Assembly (NCBI GenBank): GCA_017459985.1
Contig: JAFUBX010000022.1
Span: 1-64,000 of the forward strand
Direction: 5' to 3'
DNA length: 64,000 nt
From: Parasporobacterium sp.
GTDB lineage: Bacteria; Bacillota; Clostridia; Lachnospirales; Lachnospiraceae
The notes below the pieces were generated by a model. It made no database searches, was not told where the DNA came from, and was given only the letters and a program-made list of their open reading frames with translations. Shown piece after piece: positions 35,239-44,552 of this stretch. The position numbers and the translations under genes are program-made. Numbering within the stretch: the stretch's first letter is position 1; each line of letters opens with the position of its first letter.

Positions 35239-36387
35239 TTATTTGCCCAGCTCTTCCATCGCGGCTGCGGTATGTGCAACATACAGAGCTTCCACTTCCG
35301 GAATACGTCCGAGGCCGGAGATCTGGCAGTCAACGTCAAATCCGGCTTCTGTGAACATGGTCTTCCAGGAATCTTCCTCATCGCCTGCCATATCGTTGTT
35401 GGCATGATCGCCGGCAACAACCATCAGAGGACGAAGGATCACTTTGGTGTATCCGGCTTCCTTCACAGCGTCAATGATCACTTCGCATGCGGTCTCTTCC
35501 GGTTCCCCTTCTACGGTTCCTACAAATACATTGGCATAGCCAAGCTCGCCCATCTGGGTAGCCATCTGGCTGTAGCTGACCTTTGCGGTGTGGGCAGTGC
35601 CGTGTCCCATGAACACGAATGCAACACCGGCTTCCGCAGCTGCTTCCAGGCTGTCAAATCCTGCCTCTGCAACAGCAGCTTCTGTCACATACTGTGCAAC
35701 AGCAGCCTTGTCTTCATTGATCACAGATGCATCTGCGCCAACTTCGCCCAGCAGCGGCTCAGCGATGGCGATGGCGTCAAACTGATCTGCATAAGCTTCC
35801 AGAGCTTCACACATTTCGTCGTATTCAGCACCATGCATCAGATGGGTCGGCTGAACCACCAGTTCCTTAACGCCATTGGCAACGGCACGGTCAAGAGCCT
35901 GGGTCATATTGTCGATGATCTCTCCGTCTCTTGCCTGGATGTGGTTGATAATGATCTGAGCGGTAAATGCTCTTCTCACGGCCCAGTCCGGATTGGCTTC
36001 CTGAAGCGCGTCTTCGATTCCCTTGATATCCATGGCACGGCTGTCATTAAAGGAGGTTCCGAAGCTTACGACCAGGAGTTCCTTCTCTCCGATCTCGTCC
36101 TGATTGCGCGGATCATCCTGAGAAGCATCGCCGGTGTCTCTTCCGAAATAGTCAGCGTCTTCCACCAGCTCCTTCTGCTCTTCGGTCAGTGCATCCCATG
36201 CCAGCTTTGCAGCTTCGATCTGTGCATCCGTGTCATCGGTTCTTTCCTGAACATAGATGGCATCGATCAGTTCCTGCATTGCATCTGCTGCTGCCTGATC
36301 ATCTGCGGGTTCTTCTGCAAATGCAAGTCCTGCGCCTAAAGTGAGGATCATTGCACATGCGATCAACATTGCAATTACTTTTTTCAT
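35239..36387 (-). CDS. cbiK: Secreted CbiK-type sirohydrochlorin/metal chelatase
   Basis: A 382-residue protein. Residues 1-24 are a signal peptide (LAFA-EE). Residues about 33-82 form a helical domain with the pattern LIDAI...AAKLAWDALTEEQKELV that recurs in clostridial surface proteins. Residues 103-382 are a CbiK-type chelatase: VVSFGTSFNDSR, THLMHG (His182, His185), FMGHGTAH (His262, His266) and VVAGDHANNDMAG (His328). CbiK inserts cobalt into sirohydrochlorin in anaerobic B12 synthesis, normally in the cytoplasm. A periplasmic CbiK that also binds haem is known from Desulfovibrio. The gene is preceded by a cobalamin riboswitch and terminator, so B12 status controls it. No other cbi gene is present. 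Confidence 0.88.
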   Translation of the reverse strand: MKKVIAMLIACAMILTLGAGLAFAEEPADDQAAADAMQELIDAIYVQERTDDTDAQIEAAKLAWDALTEEQKELVEDADYFGRDTGDASQDDPRNQDEIGEKELLVVSFGTSFNDSRAMDIKGIEDALQEANPDWAVRRAFTAQIIINHIQARDGEIIDNMTQALDRAVANGVKELVVQPTHLMHGAEYDEMCEALEAYADQFDAIAIAEPLLGEVGADASVINEDKAAVAQYVTEAAVAEAGFDSLEAAAEAGVAFVFMGHGTAHTAKVSYSQMATQMGELGYANVFVGTVEGEPEETACEVIIDAVKEAGYTKVILRPLMVVAGDHANNDMAGDEEDSWKTMFTEAGFDVDCQISGLGRIPEVEALYVAHTAAAMEELGK

Positions 36388-36420
36388 TTTGTCACCTCTC
36401 GATTATTTTTTTACTGAATA

Positions 36421-36449
36421 TATAAAAGAGCCGCATTGCTGCGGCTCTT
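36421..36449 (-). terminator. Terminator hairpin between the B12 riboswitch and cbiK
   Basis: AAGAGCCGCA pairs with TGCGGCTCTT around GCAA and is followed by TTTTATATATT on the minus strand, 34 bp before the cbiK ATG. Placed between aptamer and gene, it is the likely transcription-termination platform of the riboswitch. Confidence 0.8.
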
Positions 36450-36587
36450 CCATCCTTACGATATGCGGCATTCCTCCCGCCGGAATCTCCCCGGCCGGAA
36501 AACAGCCGGATCCTTCCCTCAGGAACAACGATCCATAAACATATTGCCGGAAAGCAGATCCGTAGACAGCAGACCTTTGCTTCCACG

Positions 36588-36750
36588 TAACAGGCAGGTC
36601 TCCTGACTTCGATCATCACAGGTTCCATCCCTTCCCGGTTTCCCAGTGGTATTTCAAATGGACCTGCTCCCTGACACAGTGACTGTATCGTTCCGGATTC
36701 TCACCGGATTCCCTTTTCACCCGCACCTTCCGGACGGGCACCTGTACGCT
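36588..36750 (-). ncRNA. Cobalamin riboswitch
   Basis: Read on the minus strand the region contains, in order, the conserved blocks CAGGTGCCCG, GGGAATCCGGTGAGAATCCG, ACAGTC, CCACTGGGAA and AGTCAGGAGACCTGCC, the hallmarks of the B12 (adenosylcobalamin) aptamer. The ends are approximate. With the downstream terminator it should switch cbiK off when cobalamin is plentiful. Confidence 0.95.
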
Positions 36751-36815
36751 GCAAGCTGCGATCATCCGAAACTTCCCGGATGATCACAATTCCTTTATTC
36801 TATTCAGACAGATGG

Positions 36816-36845
36816 ATTCTACCACCTGCCTTAAAGCTGTGTCAA
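36816..36845 (-). promoter_or_regulatory. Sigma-A promoter of the riboswitch-cbiK transcript
   Basis: A perfect TTGACA and TAGAAT are separated by 18 bp on the minus strand, about 65 bp upstream of the aptamer core. Confidence 0.75.
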
Positions 36846-36909
36846 TACAGTGTACAGGCTTTCTTCATTCATATCCTACGGCTCCGGTAAACCGGCAAAG
36901 GAAGAAAGA

Positions 36910-37911
36910 CTACTGTCTGACTGCTTTGCCCCTGTTATACAGCACCAGCAGCAGGATCAGGATCACGGCATTCAGCACATTTCTGACCGGCTGCGTCGGA
37001 TTCAGCGTCGTCAGCAGGTTGGAAAGCAGGATCATGACCAGCGAGCCGGCAATACTGCCTTCATAGGTTCCGCTGCCGCCGGCGAAGGTGGTTCCTCCGA
37101 TGATGACTGCGATCAGGGACATATACGCATAATCATCAAAGATCTGGCAGCGGGCAGTGGACATATAGGCCGCTCCCAGCATTCCCGCAAACGCAGCAAG
37201 CATTCCGGAGAAAATATAGGAGATCACCTGAATCCGGGTCACCCGCACGCCGTTCAGCCGGGCCGCTCCCGCATTATTGCCCACCATATACAGCTGCTTT
37301 CCGAAGCGGGACCGCTTCAGCAGATAAAATACAATAGGCCAGATGATCACCGCGTACATAACAATACTGGGAACCACGCCGAACAGCTTGTATTTGACGG
37401 TGGCCGAAAACAGCTCCGAGGCCTTGCCGCTGAGGACGCCCTGGGTCAGGATGTACTGCATTCTGGTCACGATATTGGAAATGGCCATGGTGACGATCAT
37501 GGCCGGCAGGCCGATCTTCACGCAGCAGACTCCGTTCAGCAGTCCCACGAAGGCGCCGATCGCCAGAGACAGCAGCAGTACCGTCAGGAAATGTCCGTTT
37601 TCCCCTTTCATCGTATAGGTGGTAAGGACGGCCGTGGAAGACATGACAGCTCCCACGGAGAAATCCATGCCTCCGCCGATCAGAACCATCGTCTGGCCGG
37701 CAGCCGGGATGCTCAGGATGATCGTCAGCAGGATGATATTGCCGATGGCCACGGTATTGAACCCCTTCGGGTTGATAATGATGGTAACAACGTAAAGGAC
37801 AATAGCAATGATCAGAGCCATCAGCGCGGTATGGGTCTGCACAAACAGATTGACCTTGGAAAAGAAATCCTTATTGGCATTGGGATTAAATGTCATCGTC
37901 TTATTTGGCAT
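36910..37911 (-). CDS. CUT2-type (RbsC-like) sugar ABC transporter permease
   Basis: A permease of about 333 residues with 8-10 hydrophobic segments and the RbsC-family stretches MVLIGGGMDFSVGAVMSS and ALIAVIIGGTTFAGGSGTYEG-like sequence. The ATG at 37911 has GAGAGGTG six bases upstream and overlaps the preceding permease gene. It is the second permease of the unit, last in the operon. Confidence 0.9.
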   Translation of the reverse strand: MPNKTMTFNPNANKDFFSKVNLFVQTHTALMALIIAIVLYVVTIIINPKGFNTVAIGNIILLTIILSIPAAGQTMVLIGGGMDFSVGAVMSSTAVLTTYTMKGENGHFLTVLLLSLAIGAFVGLLNGVCCVKIGLPAMIVTMAISNIVTRMQYILTQGVLSGKASELFSATVKYKLFGVVPSIVMYAVIIWPIVFYLLKRSRFGKQLYMVGNNAGAARLNGVRVTRIQVISYIFSGMLAAFAGMLGAAYMSTARCQIFDDYAYMSLIAVIIGGTTFAGGSGTYEGSIAGSLVMILLSNLLTTLNPTQPVRNVLNAVILILLLVLYNRGKAVRQ

Positions 37912-39025
37912 ATTTTTCACCTCTCTTGAACTGGGCTTTGAGACCCTGCTGCAATGTCTTACGCTGTTCTTTGGCCGTAACGATGGTCATCAGGAGGCCG
38001 CCGAAGATAATGATATCGGACACAAAATTCTGCCAGTAAGAGGTTACAGAGAATCCGACAAAGATCTTGGACAGTAAAGTGAAGAAATAATAAACCGTAT
38101 TCTGGATCAGGACCAGGAACCCGCCGCCGAAGACGCCGCAGGAGAGGGAGCCCCAGCCGCCCCAGCCCATACCGCCGATGATTGCGGCGGATAAGGACTT
38201 GATGCCGTACTCCTCACACTGCAGCGGGTTGCCGGACGCGGACATCAGCGTCAGACAGATTCCTGCAACCCCAACGAAAAAGCCCTTGATCAGGAAGGCC
38301 TTCATCTGGACCTTCACCGGGCTGATGCCTGCGGCAAATGCGTTGCGCTGGCTGGTTCCCACGGCGTAAATGTGTTTGCCGAAGGGCCGTTTGGAAATGA
38401 AATGCCAGATCAGAAGCACCGCGATCAGCACCAGGGCCGCCACCGGAATGTAATCCAGGAATTTCAGGAATGCCGGCGCGTCCTTGCCGCCGATCAGTCC
38501 GTAGAGGGAGGACTGATACGGTTTCCAGTACGTCTTGGGCACCGATCCCTGGGGAACCGGCATGATCAGCACGTTGATTCCGTTGATCAGATAGGTCAGC
38601 GCGTAGGTTGCCAGAAGAGCCGGCAGCCTCAGCACCGCGCAGAACACGCCGCACAGCGCCGAAATGGCAAAGGCCGCCAGCATGGCCACGATCCAGCCGA
38701 CCCATATCGGAGTCCCCAGCTCCTGGGGAACCATGATGCAGATGACATTCACCAGAGCGATCTGCACGCCGATGGACACGTCCAGCTGCCCGATCAGCAG
38801 AAGGAGCGCCTGCCCCACCGTAACCAGGATAAAGGGCAGATTGGTCATGAAGATCGATTTGAGTGCAGAGGGCTGGAAAAAGGACAGCATATTTCCGACG
38901 GTCACTCCTCCGGAAAGGCAGGTGGACCAGCCCTGAATCACAATATTAAGCAGAAGAACCACCACGAACAGGATACAGCCGGTAAAGGCGGGTTTTCTTC
39001 TAAATCGTTTGAATGATTCTCTCAT
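37901..39025 (-). CDS. CUT2-type (RbsC-like) sugar ABC transporter permease
   Basis: A 374-residue permease with a basic N terminus and the RbsC-type stretch LLLIGQLDVSIGVQIALVNV. It differs from its neighbour; two distinct permeases in one CUT2 system suggest a heterodimeric channel. It begins three bases after the ATPase stop codon region. Confidence 0.9.
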   Translation of the reverse strand: MRESFKRFRRKPAFTGCILFVVVLLLNIVIQGWSTCLSGGVTVGNMLSFFQPSALKSIFMTNLPFILVTVGQALLLLIGQLDVSIGVQIALVNVICIMVPQELGTPIWVGWIVAMLAAFAISALCGVFCAVLRLPALLATYALTYLINGINVLIMPVPQGSVPKTYWKPYQSSLYGLIGGKDAPAFLKFLDYIPVAALVLIAVLLIWHFISKRPFGKHIYAVGTSQRNAFAAGISPVKVQMKAFLIKGFFVGVAGICLTLMSASGNPLQCEEYGIKSLSAAIIGGMGWGGWGSLSCGVFGGGFLVLIQNTVYYFFTLLSKIFVGFSVTSYWQNFVSDIIIFGGLLMTIVTAKEQRKTLQQGLKAQFKRGEKYAK

Positions 39026-39028
39026 GAT

Positions 39029-40540
39029 TTACGCCTCCTTCTCACCGGTTTCCTTCACGCCCATCATGGCAGATACCAGATGTTCTGCGGTTTTATTTTC
39101 TCCGGACAGCTCTGCTGCCACCCTTCCTTCATAGAACACATAGATCCGGTCGGAAATATTCAGCAGCTCTTCCGTATCGCTGGCGGAAATAATCACCGTC
39201 ATCCCGTTGGCCGCACACTCCCGGAGAATCTCATGGATCTCCTGCCGGGAATGGATATCCACACCCTTGGTCGGATCATCCAAAAGCAGCAGATTCGGAT
39301 TCATGGCGATCCATCTGGCCACCACGAGCTTTTGCTGGTTGCCGCCGGACAGGGAGCTGGCGGGATCCTTCAGTTTCCCGATCTTAATGTTGTATTTCTT
39401 CACCGCGTCCTCGGAGAACTTCCGGACCTTCTTGCCGGAAAGATAGGCAAATAACGATTCCTTGGCGGAATTTCCTGCAAAGATGTTCTCCATGATCGTA
39501 CGGATATCAAAGATCGCTTCTTTATTTCTGTCGCCGGAGATGAATCCGATCCCGGCCTTAACGCCGTCTGCCGGCTCTTTGAATTTCACGGGCCTGCCCA
39601 TGAACTCGATGCTGCCCTGGGAAGGCCGCACTGCCCCCAGGATCGAACGGATCACTTCCGGCTGGCCCTGGCCTTCCAGACCGCCGATTCCGACGATCTC
39701 CCCTTTGTAGGCCTTCATGGAGATATCCTTCACCTTCGGGTAAACCGAGATATCCTTCACATTTACGATCACTTCCCGGTCATCCCCGAGAACTTCTTCG
39801 GAGGCCTTTGCCTGGGCATGCTCCGGACGGGATCCGGTCATATAATAGATAATATCATCCAGCGTGAACTCCGAGACAGGACCGGAGGTCACGGTCTCGC
39901 TGCTGCGCATGATGGTGATGGTATCGCAGATCTCAAAGATCTCATTCATCCGGTGGGTTACGTAGACGATAGAGACGCCTTCCGAACGCAGCTCCCGCAT
40001 GATCCGGAACAGCGTTTCGATCTCATCGTAATGCAAAGACGCGGTCACCTCGTCCAGAAGCAGGATCTTCGGTTTCCGGAACACCGCCTTGGCCACCTCC
40101 AGCATACTCTGGGTCGAAGGCATCAGCGTCTGGACGTAATCCTCCGGATCGCAGTCGATATGGAAACGGTCCAGGAGCTCCTGCACCAGTTCCCGGGAGG
40201 CTTTCTCATCCACGGTTCCGGATTTCGTACAGATCTCACAGCCGAGAAGAATGTTGTCCTTTACCGACATGGTGGGGATCAGGCTCAGATCCTGAAAGGC
40301 GGTGGCAATCCCTTCCCTTGTGGAGTCTGTTCCGGAATGGATCACTTTCTTTTCCCCGTCAATAAAAATCTCTCCCGCATTCGGCGCCACCAGACCGGCC
40401 AGTACCTTGACCATGGTGGATTTCCCGGATCCGTTGGAACCGGCCAATGCGGCGATCTCTCCTTCGGCCACAGTCAGCGAGGCCTTGTTAAGGGCAACCA
40501 CTGCACCAAACCGTTTATCAATGCCTTTCATTTCAAGCAA
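39029..40540 (-). CDS. CUT2-type (RbsA-like) sugar ABC transporter ATPase with two ATP domains
   Basis: A 503-residue tandem ABC ATPase. The N-terminal domain has GSNGSGKSTMVK and LLLDEVTASLH. Its signature region is degenerate (TLMPSTQSMLEV in place of LSxGxxQ). The C-terminal domain has LSGGNQQKLVVARW and LLLDDPTKGVD but, as usual for the family, an altered Walker A. Located between binding protein and permeases. Confidence 0.92.
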   Translation of the reverse strand: MLEMKGIDKRFGAVVALNKASLTVAEGEIAALAGSNGSGKSTMVKVLAGLVAPNAGEIFIDGEKKVIHSGTDSTREGIATAFQDLSLIPTMSVKDNILLGCEICTKSGTVDEKASRELVQELLDRFHIDCDPEDYVQTLMPSTQSMLEVAKAVFRKPKILLLDEVTASLHYDEIETLFRIMRELRSEGVSIVYVTHRMNEIFEICDTITIMRSSETVTSGPVSEFTLDDIIYYMTGSRPEHAQAKASEEVLGDDREVIVNVKDISVYPKVKDISMKAYKGEIVGIGGLEGQGQPEVIRSILGAVRPSQGSIEFMGRPVKFKEPADGVKAGIGFISGDRNKEAIFDIRTIMENIFAGNSAKESLFAYLSGKKVRKFSEDAVKKYNIKIGKLKDPASSLSGGNQQKLVVARWIAMNPNLLLLDDPTKGVDIHSRQEIHEILRECAANGMTVIISASDTEELLNISDRIYVFYEGRVAAELSGENKTAEHLVSAMMGVKETGEKEA

Positions 40541-40570
40541 TGACGATCACCTCCCGTTTCTCTCAATTCA

Positions 40571-40617
40571 TGTCTTATGAGTACCTGCGATCCGGAATCA
40601 CAGATACTCATAAGACA
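40571..40617 (-). promoter_or_regulatory. 13-bp perfect inverted repeat between binding-protein and ATPase genes
   Basis: TGTCTTATGAGTA at 40571-40583 is exactly complementary to TACTCATAAGACA at 40605-40617. No T-run follows. It forms a second intercistronic hairpin next to 40640-40662. Confidence 0.65.
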
Positions 40618-40639
40618 TCAATCCGTATTATGGAAATCA

Positions 40640-40662
40640 GGCCGGCGCAAAAAACGCCGGCC
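40640..40662 (-). promoter_or_regulatory. GC-rich hairpin directly after the CUT2 binding-protein gene
   Basis: GGCCGGCG pairs with CGCCGGCC over a short loop, 20 bp after the stop. It probably stabilises or attenuates the transcript so that the binding protein is made in excess. Confidence 0.65.
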
Positions 40663-40682
40663 CTATTGATTTTCAACTGATT

Positions 40683-41780
40683 TTATTTGAAGTAAGTATC
40701 AGCAACTTCCTGCTTGGTCAGCCAGAACGTAATGGAATCGCCGGCTTCATAGCCGTTTGCGTATTCTTCGATTGACTTGCCGTCAACCTCGGTTCCGTTT
40801 ACAACATCCTGATCGGTGTAGCAAACCTTGGACTGGATCCAGATCTGATGGGTATCTTCAAATCCCTCTGCGAAGACGCCATCCTTCAGTTCCTTGCCTT
40901 CATACAGGTTCAGAGCGAAGTTGAATGCGGTAGCGCCGACTCCGGGAGGATTGGAAAGAACGATGTAGGAAGTAACAACACCGTCTTTGTTGACATCCAG
41001 CATCTTCTGCATGTAAGCACCGGTATCGCCGAATCCGATGAATTTCGGATATGCAACGCCTGCTGCGTCAAATGCTTCAAATGCGTTCTCTGCACACTGG
41101 GAAACCAGAACACCGTCGAATTCCACGCCGGAGTTCAGGATCTCGGCCATGGTCTGCTGTGACAGAGTCGTATCCCAGTCATGGTTACCGGTTGCAACCA
41201 CTTCCAGACCATTCTCTTCGATGGCCTTCTCGAATCCGCGCTGACGGTCGGTATTGGCCTGATTGCCTTCCAGAGCTGCGATCATGACGACCTTAGCGCC
41301 TTCGCCCAGAACTTCTCCTGCATAGGAGCCGGTCTTGTAGCCAAGGTATTCCTGGTCGGTAAGAATGTTCAGAACGTCTACGTCAGTTGACATGTAAGCA
41401 CAGTCAGCGTTGATGTAGATGATTCCTGCATCCTGGGCAGCCTCGATAATCGGATCAAGGCCGGTGGTTGCCACAGGGTCATTAACGATGATGTCATATC
41501 CTTCGTTAATGGAGTTCTGCAGCTGCTGGGTCTCTGTACTCTGATCCCAGTTTGCCACAAATGAGTTGTAGCTTACGTCATAACCATAGTTGATGGCGTC
41601 TGCTGCAGCTTCCTGCATATCCAGCTCGTAACGGACACGATACGGATTGCCTTCCACGACTGCATTGTGAGAAGCGAGCTTAAGAGATGTGGTCTCGCCC
41701 TCACCTGCCATTGCGGTCCCTGCGAAAGCAAGAATCATTGCTCCTGCAAGAACGATGGCAAATAATTTGCGTACTTTCAT
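40683..41780 (-). CDS. CUT2-type sugar ABC transporter substrate-binding protein
   Basis: A 365-residue binding protein of the periplasmic LacI-like fold (NSINEGYDIIVNDPVAT, then AQDAGIIYINAD). The signal peptide ends GTAMA-GE; no lipobox. First gene of a complete CUT2 importer under a near-consensus promoter. Related proteins bind ribose, xylose, galactose, inositol or AI-2; the ligand here is unknown, but adjacency to Gfo/Idh oxidoreductases fits a polyol, cyclitol or modified sugar. Confidence 0.9.
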   Translation of the reverse strand: MKVRKLFAIVLAGAMILAFAGTAMAGEGETTSLKLASHNAVVEGNPYRVRYELDMQEAAADAINYGYDVSYNSFVANWDQSTETQQLQNSINEGYDIIVNDPVATTGLDPIIEAAQDAGIIYINADCAYMSTDVDVLNILTDQEYLGYKTGSYAGEVLGEGAKVVMIAALEGNQANTDRQRGFEKAIEENGLEVVATGNHDWDTTLSQQTMAEILNSGVEFDGVLVSQCAENAFEAFDAAGVAYPKFIGFGDTGAYMQKMLDVNKDGVVTSYIVLSNPPGVGATAFNFALNLYEGKELKDGVFAEGFEDTHQIWIQSKVCYTDQDVVNGTEVDGKSIEEYANGYEAGDSITFWLTKQEVADTYFK

Positions 41781-41873
41781 CTTTGACCTCCTGTTTGTAA
41801 TATTTTGTCTATATCAAAGGGAACAGGTTAGGCCTGCTTCCTTATGACCGACTCCTCTTTTTTACATGACCAT

Positions 41874-41902
41874 ATTATATTATTTGTATACACTTTGGTC
41901 AA
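41874..41902 (-). promoter_or_regulatory. Strong sigma-A promoter of the CUT2 ABC operon
   Basis: TTGACC, a 17-bp spacer and a perfect TATAAT on the minus strand, with a leader of about 85-95 bp to the ATG. Confidence 0.88.
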
Positions 41903-41965
41903 ATCTCTTTTGCACTTTTTGGAATTTTTTTGCAATTTCTCACAAAAAAATCCCATTTTGGTTGT

Positions 41966-43075
41966 TTACTCAATCTCGGAAATCAGGACTTCCCTCTGCT
42001 CCGCCGCGGAACGGTAGAAGGCCTCGATGACCGCGGTCACATGCCGGGTCTGCTCCGGAGTGATCATCAGCTCCGTGCCCTTCTGAAGATGGTCCAGCAC
42101 CCCTTCGATCAGCAGAAAATGCCCGGGGAAGACTTCCTGCGCAAAGGGGGCTTCCTCCGCAAATACCCGGGGCTCAATATCCGCCTGATACCGCCCCATA
42201 GTCCCTAAGAGCTTCATCTCCGGAAGCAGGATCCCCGCCCTGGTCCCGGCCAGCCGCATGCTGTACTCCGGCGGCAGGTTAACGGCCCAGGAGGTTTTGA
42301 AATTCATGGTTCCCCCATTTTCCAGCCGCAGCGTTCCGGAGGCAAATTCCTCCACTTCGAATTCCTCCGCCCGGTACTGCTGCCTGGTAAAGACCCCAGC
42401 CGGAGCGCCGCTTTCCTTCAGGCTCATGACAACGTCCTTTTCATTCCGGGCCAGCCAGGAAGAGGTCATTCCGCAGACCGATTTCACCTTCGTTCCCATG
42501 ATCCATAATGCCGCGTCGATCATATGGACGCCCAGATCGCACAGGACGCCGCCTCCGGACGCGGATTTTTTGTGGAATGCTCCCCATTTGGGCACGCCGC
42601 GTCTTCGGATCAGGGAGAATTCCGAATAATAGATCTCCCCCAGTTCTCCCTGGTCATACATCTCCTTCGCGAACAGATATTCCGGATAATAACGGATAAC
42701 CTGACAGGCCACCAGCATGAGTCCCCGCCGGTCCGCTTCCTCATACAGTTCCTTCGCATCCTGATGATTCATCGCCACCGGCTTCTCACAGATCACATGC
42801 GCCCCATGGGAAAGGGCCAGCATCGCTGTCTCCTTATGGAAGGCGTTGGGCACACACACAGAGACCAGATCCGGCTTCTCCGCTTCCAGCATCTGCTGCG
42901 TGTTTGTATACCACTTCGGGATCCCGAACCGCTCTGCTGTCTGCTGTGCCGTCCGGGCATTCAGATCACAGACGGCCGTCAACTCGCACCGGTCCCTATA
43001 ATACTGATAGGCCGGGATATGGGCCGTATTGGCGATCATTCCGCAGCTGATCACTGCGACTTTCAGTTTCTCCAT
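41966..43075 (-). CDS. Gfo/Idh/MocA-family oxidoreductase
   Basis: A 369-residue NAD(P)-dependent dehydrogenase of sugars or cyclitols. The N-terminal Rossmann region ends in VICEKPVAMNHQDAKEL, with the family EKP motif, and CDLGVHMIDAALWIMG is the second-domain catalytic segment. It starts 28 bp after the DUF4340 gene and is the last gene before the CUT2 promoter. It is one of three members of this family within 13 kb. Confidence 0.9.
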   Translation of the reverse strand: MEKLKVAVISCGMIANTAHIPAYQYYRDRCELTAVCDLNARTAQQTAERFGIPKWYTNTQQMLEAEKPDLVSVCVPNAFHKETAMLALSHGAHVICEKPVAMNHQDAKELYEEADRRGLMLVACQVIRYYPEYLFAKEMYDQGELGEIYYSEFSLIRRRGVPKWGAFHKKSASGGGVLCDLGVHMIDAALWIMGTKVKSVCGMTSSWLARNEKDVVMSLKESGAPAGVFTRQQYRAEEFEVEEFASGTLRLENGGTMNFKTSWAVNLPPEYSMRLAGTRAGILLPEMKLLGTMGRYQADIEPRVFAEEAPFAQEVFPGHFLLIEGVLDHLQKGTELMITPEQTRHVTAVIEAFYRSAAEQREVLISEIE

Positions 43076-43103
43076 GAGTTCCTCCCCCTGTTCTTCCTTT
43101 GCA

Positions 43104-44540
43104 TTACCAGGTTTCTTCTACGGTCTCCCCTGTCAGTGTATGACGGCAGGCGGTTTTCAGTGCATCGATAAAGGCCGCCCGCATATCAAATTCCGTGACA
43201 TTGTTGATCCGGACATTCACCCTGCGCAGGCTCCCCGGATACAGCTCCATCACGTCCGGAGATTTTCCTTCTATATTGTAGTGATAGGTGACTGTCAGAA
43301 GCGGCTCGCCTTCCGTCACCGGGTCCTCCAGATACTGCCCGTCGGAGGCGGCGCTGGTGACCAGACGGTAAAAGCGGAAAAACTGCTCCCGGTCCAACGG
43401 TTCCCCATTGACAAAAGCCTCGATCTCTCCGCCTTCTTCCATGTCCGAGGTATAGACATAACGCTCCCCGTCAAATTCCACCGTCACATCCGCAAGATCC
43501 GTCCGCAGCGGAGACAGAAACCATCGGAGGCACAGCCGGGTCGGATCCAGGGATACGAAGGCCGGCGGCTCGATCAGAAAGACGGCCCCGCTTCCCAGCA
43601 TAGACGCCAGATAGTACTCTCCCCGGGGCACCAGCCGGAGCTGATAATCTGCAATATAGTCCGTCCCGTTCTTCAGGGAAAAATCCACCTGCATATAGGG
43701 ATCCTCAAATCCCAGATCCTTCAGATCCTCCTCCGTCAGATTGTATCCGGCCACGGAAAGGGCCCGGATCCCCAGAACAGAGCCCAGCACCTCGATCCCG
43801 TAGGTCTGATCCAGTTCATAACATCCTTTCAGTTCGACCAGGTGGGTGGCAGGCCCGAAGGATTTGGCTTTCAATACCGTCTCCTCCTCCGCGCCGGAGA
43901 CGGCTGTGACCGTGACCGGCTGTTTAAGCGCGCTTCCGGAAAAGGTGATGTTGCGGACCGCGCTTAAGGGACTGGACACCATCAGCTCCGGCGTCACCAG
44001 ATCCGAAATATAATCTTCCTTCTGCAGAAGGAAACAGATCACATCCTCCTCCGCAAACAGATAGACTGTATCCTGCGGAAATCCCTCTGACAGCACCCTG
44101 CCGTAATAATTGCCGCTGACCGGTTCCCTTGCCCCGACCGCCAGGGAAAAGGCAGTCCCGTCCTGATAGATCACCCCGACCTCTGCATTCGGCTGCGCAA
44201 GTCCGTAGACCGACAGATCCTTCGCATGCGTTTCAATCGTTCTGAGGGCTCCGAATCCTCCCGCATGATTCATCAGCGCGAAGAATCCCTCCGTGTCCAC
44301 AAGGCTGACCGGAATGTCATCAAACACATACCCCTCTTCCGCGTCATCGTAGAAGACCTGAAATCCGCCGGATCCGTTGGTCACCGTAAGCTGCCGGATC
44401 TCGGCCGGTTCCCGGTCAAGAAACACCGTGACTCCGGAATCATATTCTACTGTCTGATTGTTCAGCAGGATCAGTGCTGCTGCCAGAAGCAGGATCACTC
44501 CCAGCCCGGCGCCGATCAGCTTCCACATCTTTTTTTCCAT
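43104..44540 (-). CDS. DUF4340-type membrane-anchored protein
   Basis: A 478-residue protein with an N-terminal membrane helix (residues 7-26) and a long beta-rich extracytoplasmic region, as in DUF4340 proteins found next to GldG-like ABC components. No catalytic motif is recognised. It begins 12 bp after the GldG-like gene and belongs to that four-gene export system. Function unknown. Confidence 0.75.
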   Translation of the reverse strand: MEKKMWKLIGAGLGVILLLAAALILLNNQTVEYDSGVTVFLDREPAEIRQLTVTNGSGGFQVFYDDAEEGYVFDDIPVSLVDTEGFFALMNHAGGFGALRTIETHAKDLSVYGLAQPNAEVGVIYQDGTAFSLAVGAREPVSGNYYGRVLSEGFPQDTVYLFAEEDVICFLLQKEDYISDLVTPELMVSSPLSAVRNITFSGSALKQPVTVTAVSGAEEETVLKAKSFGPATHLVELKGCYELDQTYGIEVLGSVLGIRALSVAGYNLTEEDLKDLGFEDPYMQVDFSLKNGTDYIADYQLRLVPRGEYYLASMLGSGAVFLIEPPAFVSLDPTRLCLRWFLSPLRTDLADVTVEFDGERYVYTSDMEEGGEIEAFVNGEPLDREQFFRFYRLVTSAASDGQYLEDPVTEGEPLLTVTYHYNIEGKSPDVMELYPGSLRRVNVRINNVTEFDMRAAFIDALKTACRHTLTGETVEETW

Positions 44541-44552
44541 ACTCTGTATCCG

